64,000 nucleotides of DNA from Labia minor (taxonomy: Eukaryota > Arthropoda > Insecta > Dermaptera > Spongiphoridae). A program made the translations under genes and the position numbers. Below, piece after piece: positions 55,044 to 64,000 of the stretch (positions within the stretch are counted from its first letter, which is position 1; the number at the start of each line of letters is the position of its first letter). Under the pieces are notes generated by a model, which saw nothing but the letters and a program-made list of their open reading frames with translations, did no database searches and had not been told where the DNA came from. The stretch is from the NCBI GenBank assembly GCA_963082975.1, contig OY720348.1, positions 16,798,078 to 16,862,077 of the forward strand, read 5' to 3'.

Positions 55044-56109
55044 ATTTTTTATTAAAACCCACATAAGATGAAATTATTTTCAATGTAGTCACCCCCATCC
55101 CCTTCTCTTCCATTTCATCACCACGAGGATACCCTAATGAGCTTCCGATTTGCAAAAGAGAGAGAGAGAGAAAAAGAATGAGCAAGAGGAGAGGGGGGAG
55201 GGGGGAGGGCAGGGGAAAAAAATGAGTTTATTAAAGTTATGCTAAGGCATTGGAACGTTTAGGAAAAACACAATCAATAAGATGTCTTTTTTAATTAATT
55301 AACTTTTTCTTAAGCGAAAAAGAGGGTGGAGGGGTTGTGAGTCAGCCGCTCAACCCCCCCCCACCCCCGGTGAAAAAAATTAACCCATGTATATTAAACC
55401 ACTCTCTCCTTTTTTTTCCCGTGTTTTTCTCCTTCATTTAGCGGCCGTTGAAACATTTTTCGCTTTTAATTATAACATTCTTTTCGGCCAGATTGATTGT
55501 TGAGACGAATGAGAAGGGGAAGGTGGGGGGAGGTGGGGGGGTGGATAAAATGGAGAGAATGAGATAGAATAAGGGTGAGGGAGACGATGCTGCCAACCAA
55601 CCGGAGTGGGGGGAGGAGGGGGAGGGTGAACATCGAGGTGAGTTGTAATTACTCGGGGAGGATGCAACCGCGAAACGGACAGTCCGATCGGATTTTAGCG
55701 CACTCGTCGATGACACGACAAAAGTAATGCGAGGGAGGGGAGGCGGGGAGAATTTTTCGGCTCCGGTTATGCTGAATCATGATGTTAATAATAATAAATC
55801 CACGGTCCACCTATTGGTCGGTTAATCTACCGTGGAGCTTAGAAACACATTGGCTCGCTTGTGTCCATTTCAATGAAAATAGATTGAAAAGAATATAAAA
55901 TAAAAGAAAAGAAAATAAAAAAAAAATTGAAGAAGAATCGAAGAAAAATCGACAATACAACCATCCTAAGTTTTATTTCAACCAAAATGGTCATTACATT
56001 CAAAAATAAATAAATAATCTAAAATTTAACCATTGAATCAATTAAATCAAGAGATTAATTACAATTTTACTGAATAATATTTGAAAAATACATTTTAATT
56101 AATAATAGA
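55044..56109. other. GC-richer island
   Basis: Purine-rich blocks (55158-55215), a C-rich run near 55345-55368, and balanced sequence at 55430-55860. The minus-strand Pro/Ser-rich frames at 55438-55716 occur in two overlapping frames of a G-rich tract, so they are not called. AT-rich from 55880. Confidence 0.35.
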
Positions 56110-56687
56110 GTAACCTGGTTCACCAAGTCGCCGCTTGATACTTTAAAAAAATTATTCCTTATAAACTATGAATATTTAAGATTAAAATTATTATTTAAAA
56201 TAAATAAACGACAAAATATATAAAACAATTTCATATAATTTAAAAGAAAATAAATTTAAAAAAATAGTCATAAAACATACAGCCCTTAAACGTACGTATT
56301 AAAGCACTGAAAGACAGGAAAGAATGGCCTGTGAATATAACATAATATATATTTCGTAATTTGATTACAAAATATTATTAAAATAAATATTTTTAATTTT
56401 ATTTTATTTATATTTTGTATTTAAGAAAGCACTGTCCGGTATTGACCAGTGTCATTTGTTTTATTATTAAAATTCCTATTTTAAATTAAAAAAAAAAATA
56501 ACAAAAATGATTTTTCCCGAGGCTGAAACCACACACAATACAGATCTATTTTTCTTTAAAAATAATTATTACCTATGGTTTGAATTTAAAAAAAATCCTT
56601 AGATGAGTTTAATATAATAATTCAAATAATTCAAAAATACAAATATATAGTATAAACAATGTTTGCTAGTATAATAATATATATATA
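56110..56687 (+). repeat. ACCTGG interspersed repeat, long copy 2
   Basis: It starts GTAACCTGGTTCACCAAGTC. It shares ATAGTCATAAAACATACAGC, CATAATATATATTTCGTAAT and GAGGCTGAAACCA blocks, and the ending TTGCTAGTATAATA, with copy 1 at 28848. The segment corresponding to copy 1 28921-28960 is replaced by AT-rich sequence. Confidence 0.82.
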
Positions 56688-56697
56688 TATAATTAAG

Positions 56698-56920
56698 AGG
56701 CGCTATTTTTTATTATTAAAATTCCTATTTAAATTAAGAAAAAACTAAAAAACAAAATTAAAAAAAATAACAAAAATGATTTTTCTCGAGGCTGAAACCA
56801 ATACAGATCGATTTTTCTTTATCAATGGCGTGAATTTCATAAAAATCCTTCGAGCGGTTTAATATCTTCAAAATACAAATAATCGTATATATATACAATT
56901 TTTGCTAATATAAAAAGATA

Positions 56921-56932
<12 letters not shown>
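56698..56932 (+). repeat. ACCTGG interspersed repeat, 5'-shortened copy 3
   Basis: It contains only the last 235 bp or so: TTATTATTAAAATTCCTATT, GAGGCTGAAACCAATACAGA and ACAATTTTTGCTAATATAAA plus AAGATAAGATAT. It lies directly after copy 2 in the same orientation. Confidence 0.82.
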
Positions 56933-56954
<22 letters not shown>

Positions 56955-57008
56955 CCAAATTAAGTTGATTTAAATAAAATAACAGTTGTCCTTTAAATAA
57001 TGTAAATT

Positions 57009-57056
57009 TGAAAAAAAAATAAAAATCCCGCCTTCGGCGGTCTTCGCGCCTAGACT
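57009..57056 (-). repeat. Small GC-rich structured repeat, copy 2
   Basis: Reverse orientation to 13858-13917. The plus strand reads CCCGCCTTCGGCGGTCTTCG then CGCCTAGACTAGGGGCTTTG. The palindromic CGCCTTCGGCG hairpin and GCGCCTA..AGGGG blocks are shared with the first copy. Confidence 0.6.
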
Positions 57057-57481
57057 AGGGGCTTTGTGTAATAAAAAAAAAGAAATATCGTACTTTTAGG
57101 ACTCTAATGGATAAATTAATAGGAAACAGCCCTAAAGAGGGGTAAATGGTCCAAAATATAAGTAATAGAACTTTGAAGATGAATGGATGATAACATAAAA
57201 CAATATATACACTTTTGAGTGTAGTGACTATACTATCATTTATTTCATTGTTTAATAAAAGATAAAAAGAAAAACTATTTTCTAATCTATCGAGGGATTT
57301 AACGTTGAGGGAGGGGGTGGGTAAAAAAGAGTACTAATGCCTCTTATCCCTCTGAAGGCCTCTTATTCAGAATGAAAATACTCTCCCCTAAATCAACACA
57401 GAAAGGGGAAAATAATCCGTTTGAAATGGACCGGTAATAATTTTATAAGATTCGTTTTTTTATTATGAACGAATGATGATA

Positions 57482-57535
<54 letters not shown>

Positions 57536-57612
57536 ATTCATAGAAAATGGTTAAATAAAAAATTTATTAAATATATTATATTTACTATTTATTTTATTTA
57601 TATTTCATTAGT
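57057..57612. other. Intergenic with long (TA)n
   Basis: Moderately complex at 57100-57440, then an uninterrupted (TA)n tract at 57483-57533, the longest in the window at about 51 bp. No gene. Confidence 0.5.
57483..57533. repeat. (TA)n microsatellite, longest in the window
   Basis: About 51 bp of uninterrupted alternating TA, which could extrude as a hairpin. Confidence 0.97.
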
Positions 57613-57620
57613 AAGTATAT

Positions 57621-57898
57621 CAGTGATTCTCAACTGCTGTGCCGCGGCACTTTAGTATGCCACGAGATTTTCAAAAGTGTGCCGCGAGATTATGAGGATT
57701 TTAAACATTTCCGACTTTTTTTCTAAATTTTTTCAATATGGTTCTAAAAGAAAAAGAAACAAAAGGTAAACCCCCGTTTTTGGGACAACTTTTTTTCAAT
57801 ATGATAAACTTTTACACTTATCTTTGTCTTTGTGTGCCGCCAAAATTTTAAACCATTAAAAGTGTGCCGCGGTAAAAAAAATAGGTTGAGAATCACTG
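57621..57898 (+). mobile_element. hAT MITE with perfect 8-bp target duplication (reference copy)
   Basis: 278 bp with termini CAGTGATTCTCAAC and GGTTGAGAATCACTG, flanked by the exact duplication AAGTATAT (57613-57620 and 57899-57906). The interior carries TGTGCCGCGGCAC and GTGTGCCGCGAGATTATGAG near the left end and GTGTGCCGCCAAAATTTTAA near the right. It has no transposase. Similar CAGTGATTCTCAACC hAT families are known in many animals. Confidence 0.96.
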
Positions 57899-57906
57899 AA
57901 GTATAT

Positions 57907-60900
57907 TATATATAAAATATTGAAAAGATGATCTAGTTGTATAATGGTTAAAGTAATCTATCTACCCCGCCGTAAACTACAAATATTTATTGTTATATTA
58001 TGAATAATTAATATTTTCTAAAAATAAAATAACATGTAGATATAATATAAATAATAATAAATTGAATAAATTTAGGATTTAGATTTTTTCTTTATTTTCA
58101 GGTGGATTTTTTTTGATTTTTTTTCTTTTTTTCTTTTTTGCTTCATTCATCCTTCGGCAGTGCATAAACCACTCAACAGCCTTTTTCTAACGGCTGAATA
58201 CCTTCGAAACGGAAAGGCAATAAAATCTATCAATGCAAAATCTTCAATTAAATATGAATACCAAATGATGTTAACAACAAACAACATAACATTTAAAATT
58301 ATCCAAATTTAACGAAATAATAATAATAATAACAAAATAAATACATTTTTTACAAAAAACATTAGAATTTTCAAAAAATAATTTATAAAAAAAAAATTAA
58401 AATTATAAAATAAAATTTTTATTTTTATTTGAAATAAATAATTGAAATAGTGTATATAATTGATTTTCCAAATTATTATTATAATTAATATAAATTGTAT
58501 TCATAATTAATTAATTATTTTGTAAATTTAAATAAATTAATAAATAATTGGAATAACCGTCTTTTTTTATATCAAAATCATAGAAAACCACCCTTTGAAG
58601 ATTTAGGAAACTAGTATTTTATAAAATTGTATTCTATGTGTGTGTGTGTGTGTGTAATTGAAATACATATTATATATCGTTCTATATTTTTTATTCTTGA
58701 AGAATTCATAAGGTTTCAAAGAATATATAAATAAAAATAATTATTTAAAAAATAAAAGAAATAGATTTATTTCTGAGGGTTAAATATAATTAAATCATTG
58801 TTAATAATAATTAAATTTTAGGAAAAACTATCAAAATTATTTTTTTATTATTTTTAAGTGAAATAATATGGTAAAATATTATAAATTATTCGATTAATTA
58901 AAGTGAATAGTTACTTAGTTATCCATTGACCATATAAATGAAAAAATTAGGTATAGAAAATACATATATTATATTCAAAATATTTTTGATTTCATCTAAC
59001 CATATATATATTCAATGAATATTAATTGATAAATATTAATTTTAATGTTAATATTATACCTACTATGGTAATTACTAAAGGTAATAAATAAAGGGGACAT
59101 GATAGAAAAAAAAAATATTCGTTTTTATTGAGCTTCTTGCATAAATTAATTCAGGAAATTATTTTTATTAGTGGATTAAATTTATTGAAATAAATTCTAG
59201 AGAGGCATTTACAAAATTTTATAATATTAATCATTTTTTTTTTTTATATAAATAAAAAAACAACAAAAAATGCTAATTTTATGAATATTTATTTATTTAT
59301 TAGATAGAAGAAGAATTAGTGTTGTTCGGTATTGTTTTTCTTTTTTGTTTTTTTGTTTAGAAAGAGAGTTGATTAAATATATAAACTATTCAATTTTGTT
59401 TTTTTTAAAAAAAAGGGTTAAAGAAAGGAAAGGTAAAAATTTGTTATTTTCTTAAAAGACATACTTTTATGTGTCTGAGAATGGAAATAAAAATAATTAT
59501 TTATTTATTTATTTTTTATATACAATTTTTTCTAATGGAAAATAAGGTCCAAACTGAATACTAGTCGAAACATCTGTTTAAGAGGGAAAAAAAGGAGATC
59601 TACTTGAAATTTTTAGTTGTTTTGCCAATGAATGAAAACCGTAACAAATATTAGATGAAAAAGAATAAAAATATAAACGGAAACAAGCCCTAAGATTGTT
59701 CATCACTACATTCAATGCGAATGAAATGTAAATGATTCAAAAATCAATATAAAAATAAAACATATCTGATTATTATTTTATATATCTACACATTTTGTAC
59801 GATTTGATCAAGGTATGATAATAAAGATGCACAGATGTATATTAAAGAAAAAAACTTATGTAAAAAAAGTATAATAGAATTGTAGAAACATGTAGATTCC
59901 AAAATAAATTTAATAACACGGAAATAAATTGTTATTGGAGTTTTTCAGAGAAAATAGAGAATGAAAAAAAAACAACAACCATTTTTAGAGATATTTTAGC
60001 AGATGTAACAAAATAACAAAAGATACTCCACTCAGCGAGAACAATTTGAAAAGAAGAAGATACCTATCCGTTTTACGCTTAAAGAATTAAATGCAATTAT
60101 GTTTTTAAATTTGAGATATAATAATTTCTATTATAGAAATCAATTTTCCCATAAAATCCATAAAGATAAAAAAAAATGCAATATTTATACAATTCAGAAG
60201 AAATTTTATAAAATCGTTTAGTTAAATATCAAATTTGATCATATATTTAACAATTTTATGTTGATTTGTATTAATGAAAAAAAAAATTATTAAAATTTTA
60301 ATTTCATAGAAATATCTTAAAGGATATAAATAATATCATGATTTATTAAGAAAGTTTAGTTATATATTTAATTTTGTAAATAAAGATGAGTTATTAGTAA
60401 ATATATTAATATACATTTACAAATATAAAAATTTATATATATTTATATATTCAAATAGTGTTTAATTAATTATTTAAACAATTTTTTGAGGAAATGTGAA
60501 ATTAGCAATAAAATGATTTGTGAAAAATTAGTTATTGTATATTCTTTGAATATAAATTGTGTTTATATTAAATCGAAGAGATTCTAGTCAATGAAACATT
60601 TTTTCATAAGATTATATATTCATTTATAAAAATTTAGTAAAATTTTATAAAAATAAAAAAGGAAAATATACTTTATTCAATATATTTTATAGGAAGACAA
60701 TGTAAAAGAAAAAATAAATAAATAAATAATAATAAATATAAACATACCCAAACTGCAATTAAATATTAAAATGAAACACAAAAAAAAAATGATAAAAAGA
60801 AATATTAAAGGTAATTTAAATTGAGAAAGATTAATTTATTATATTTATCTATATATAAATATATAGATATTATATATTTGTGTGAGGGTGAATATTAAAA

Positions 60901-62189
60901 GGATATTTAAATATTTTGAGTTTTGGTGATTCAACAAAATTTTTTTTAAAGAGTAAAAATTTAAATATTTTGTTAAATAAATATGTTTTTATTTAATATT
61001 ATTATATTATTAAATAAATAATAATAATAATAATAATAATTATAAAAATAAACAAACAAATAAAATAACAAAAATATATGACAGAATTGCTTTTAACTAC
61101 TTGTATTTACATAAATATGATTCTATTTATTTATTTATCTATTTATTTTTTTTTTGTTTAGTGATTTAAATAAAATACTCATTTAACAAATTGAGTTTTT
61201 AAAGATATTTTTTTTTATTTTTGGTTCTAATTTTCTAAATTATTATATAGTCGAAAAATTGTTTTAATTTTATTACAAAGTTATTTTTTTAATATATTAT
61301 ATATATATATATATATATGTTAAAGAAAAAATAAGTTTTTATTTATTTTATTAGAAAACCGTACGTTATTCATGTTATTTAGCCTTTTTGTATGTTTTCA
61401 TTTAAAATTCCAAATAATTTTTTAGATTAATTGTGTGTTAAACTTAATTATAATAAATTTGATAAAAAAACAAAAAAAAAATAAGAATAGATATAGATCT
61501 AAATATAAGGAAAAATTAAATTCCAAAAGGTAATAGATATTATGAGAGATAAAAAAATTTCCGTAAGATGATGAATATTAAAGCAGAATTTTTTTATTAA
61601 ACAAAATTAGATATGACTTTTCAAATCTATATAGAAAAATTAAATAAAAAATACGAATTTAAAAACCCTTCGTTTTTTTTTGTTTTATTTTAAACATAAT
61701 TTCTTATTTATAACTGAAAAATTTGTTTATATGAAAATTATTTATAGTAATTAAAAATAATCAGACTCTTAAATTAAATTAGAATCAAAAGAAAATAAAA
61801 ATGAATGATAGAGAATATGGGGGTGAGGGTAAAAGTTTTAAGGGTAGTTTTAATAACCACAAAAACAATAAATATTTATAAATTTAAGTAGTATCAATTA
61901 TAAAGCAAAAGCATTGGTTTTTTTTTTGTTATTTGTAGAAAAATAAATCTTAATTTTATATCAAATTTTTATTATATATTTTTTAAAAAAGTTGAAAAAA
62001 AAAACAAATAAATTTTATATTTTTCTTTTTAACTTTTAAATTTAGTAATAAATATTATAAAGTAAAATAGATGAACATAGCGAAAGTTTAGGAATAATTA
62101 TATGTTTATAAAAATTTCACCAAGTAAAATCATATAAGCAAAATTTAATAAAGGTATTCTATAAAATATAACTTTTCTTATATATATAT
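57907..62189. other. Very AT-rich gene-free stretch
   Basis: A short complex patch (58135-58230) and a (GT)n run (58637-58655) are the only landmarks. The remainder, some 3.9 kb, is AT-rich low-complexity sequence with (TA)n near 61292-61317. No GC-richer island occurs here, unlike the rest of the window. Confidence 0.55.
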
Positions 62190-62787
62190 ATTATATATAA
62201 AAATGAAAAGTAAAAGAAAATAAAAATTAAAATTAAAAAAAACTAAGAAATGGAAATTTTCTTTTTTTTTTTGTTTAAATTAATAATATATATATAGATA
62301 GATAAAATATAGAAAATGAAATATAGTATAGTTTTATTATATATATATAGAATAACTACAAAAGAAAAGAGTAAAATATAAATAATCTAGATAAATATAT
62401 TTATAAGTATTTTATATATAAGAATATGAAAAGTAAACGAAAATTAAAATTAAAAAATAAAACTAAGAAATGGAAATTTTCTTCTTTTTTGTTTAAATTA
62501 ATAATAATATATTTTTATGAAGATATTTATGAAGATTATTTATATTTTACCCTTTTTATTATGTAGTTATTCTATATATATATATATAATAAAACTATAC
62601 TATTTCACATTTTCTAAATTATATATATATATATAATACTAAATAAATAATATATATATATTAAATAATCTACATAAATTTATTTATATTTTATATAAGA
62701 ATATGAAAAGTAAAACAAAATTAAAATTAAAATTAAAATTAAAAAAAAATTTAAGAAATGGAAATTTTATTTTTTATTGTTTAAATT

Positions 62788-62834
<47 letters not shown>

Positions 62835-62865
62835 TAGAAATTTAGAAAATGAAATAGTATAGTTT

Positions 62866-62899
<34 letters not shown>

Positions 62900-63180
62900 A
62901 ATAACTACAAAATAAAAAGGGTAAAATATAAATAATCTACATAAATATATTTATATTTTATATATAAAAATATGAAAGGTAAAAGAAAATTAAAATTAAA
63001 ATTAAAAAAAAAAAATAAGAAATGGAAATTTTCTTCTTATTTTTTTTGTTTAAATTAATAATATATATATATAGAATATAGAAAATGAAATAGTATAGTT
63101 TTATTATATATAAATATATATTTATAGAATAACTACAAAAGAAAAGAGTAAAAATATAAATAATCTACATAAAAAAAAAT
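62190..63180. repeat. AT-rich tandem array with an internal inversion
   Basis: Four units of roughly 210-290 bp share ATGAAAAGTAAA, AAAATTAAAATTAAAA, AAGAAATGGAAATTTTCTT, TTTGTTTAAATTAATAATA, AAAATGAAATA.TATAGTTT, GAATAACTACAAAA and TAAATAATCTA. Between 62534 and 62618 the GAATAACTAC and AAAATGAAATAGTATAG part is present in reverse complement. (TA)n tracts punctuate each unit. Confidence 0.88.
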
Positions 63181-64000
63181 TAATTTTGAAATTTAAAACG
63201 AATGGGTAATGGGGTGAAAGTGGAGATGCTCTGTGAGTAGTAGTAGTTGATAGCATCATGGAATGGAAATATCCATTTGTGGCTACCTTGAAAATGATTA
63301 TTGGCCAGTTCAAGTGGCAAGTTAGGTAGGGCTCATTTGGGCTGTTTAACGTGAATTTGATAGTGATAGCAATAGATTGAAACTGCATTGGAAAGATTGT
63401 ATGAGCTCGTTATCCCCACTAAACAGCTTATTGTCAGCTCGATCCGAAAATTAAACAATACGGTTAGGCGTAAATACGATTTGTAATTAATCGGCCAGGT
63501 GGGTCAATTAGGCGTAATGATGGCGCCTAAGCCGCTCAATCACGGATTGATCATTGGGGCCCCCGAACCCTGGGGAATTTTGACATTTTGTTCAGCCAAT
63601 CTTCCATAATATTGTAAACACCGGATAATGATCCTAGACTATTCCATAAAGCTTTTGTCAAACTGCGAATCCCATTATTGATGTGATGATATAATACCAG
63701 CCATTTTTGCCCAAATGTATTTTACTGGGATTACACTCACACATTGTTTAGGTTAAAACAAAAGACCACAAAATTATATTATAAACACAATAATCACGAT
63801 ACATACACCGAGGCTCTATGAAATTTACTAAAATTTATTATTAGTAAAATAATGAAACAAATAAATTTCCGATATATTTAATAAATGGAAAAATGTCATT
63901 CTCCCACTTAAGAGTCATTCCCAATTGTGTATTGCTTCGATATCTAATTGGTCAGCTAGTTAACCAATTTAATTATAGATGAAATGCGTTCATTAAATTA
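63181..64000. other. Low-repeat GC-richer island at the right edge
   Basis: From 63190 the sequence becomes balanced and non-repetitive, with homeodomain-like ATTAAT words (63487) and GTCAATTAGGCG plus GATGGCGCCTAAGC at 63504-63534. An 88-residue minus-strand frame (63122-63388) starts in the island and ends in AT-rich sequence; it is not recognised. A neighbouring gene or enhancer may lie to the right. Confidence 0.35.

Noticed and set aside
55438-55716. Pro/Ser-rich minus-strand frames
   Set aside because: Both are translations of one G-rich low-complexity tract in different frames.

Overview
This is AT-rich nuclear DNA of a eukaryote. I judge it to be from an animal, most likely an invertebrate; the species and phylum cannot be read from the sequence. 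The base composition (visibly around 70% A+T or more), the long poly(A)/poly(T) and (TA)n tracts, a tRNA-headed SINE, RTE-like LINE relics, a mariner relic, hAT and TTAA-flanked MITEs and a DINE-1/HINE-like family all point to a metazoan genome. No intact protein-coding gene, rRNA or functional tRNA could be supported on either strand. All open frames are short, either low-complexity (K/N/I/F/Y runs from A/T tracts) or open on both strands at once, and none except the transposon relics resembles a protein family I recognise. The window reads as a large intergenic region or a giant intron.

Layout. 1-4,856: SINE copy 1 (185-451), a 3-unit tandem repeat (2326-2518), a 184-bp palindrome (3431-3614) and a motif-rich island near 4.5 kb. 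4,857-16,151: a mariner deletion derivative (4857-5310), SINE copy 2 (6180-6456), an inverted repeat (9453-9842), a 1.2 kb non-repetitive island (10.5-11.8 kb), a piggyBac-type MITE (12690-12772) and a small GC-rich repeat (13858-13917). 16,152-29,620: a hAT MITE beside a LINE relic (16152-16760), a HINE with a hAT MITE nested inside it (18592-19416), tandem duplications (20.2-20.8 kb), a large fold-back element (21714-22600), another hAT MITE (23529-23768), a second piggyBac-type MITE, a tandem array (27357-27990), an interspersed repeat of unknown class (28848-29380) and a TA-flanked MITE (29386-29620). 29,621-44,833: islands separated by AT-rich sequence, a hAT MITE (34105-34409), a tandem duplication carrying a further MITE (35144-36258), two HINEs (37542-38094, 38737-39366), a second fold-back element (40599-41025), a LINE relic (42122-42272), a SINE fragment and an unclassified TIR element (44312-44833). 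44,834-64,000: a tandem array interrupted by a HINE (45519-46480), two more piggyBac-type MITEs, several hAT elements (51917, 52855, 53470, 57621), a HINE (54456-55043), more copies of the unknown interspersed repeat (56110-56932), a very AT-rich 4 kb stretch and a tandem array with an internal inversion (62190-63180), ending in a GC-richer island.

So the window is a mosaic of small non-autonomous transposons, several with visible target-site duplications and clear nesting order, set between roughly thirty GC-richer, low-repeat islands of about 0.2-1.2 kb. Those islands are the best candidates for functional (regulatory) DNA, but that is inference from composition and short motifs only. No previously unknown multigene system is visible. 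The most interesting material is the set of compact palindromic or fold-back repeats and the HINE-like family.
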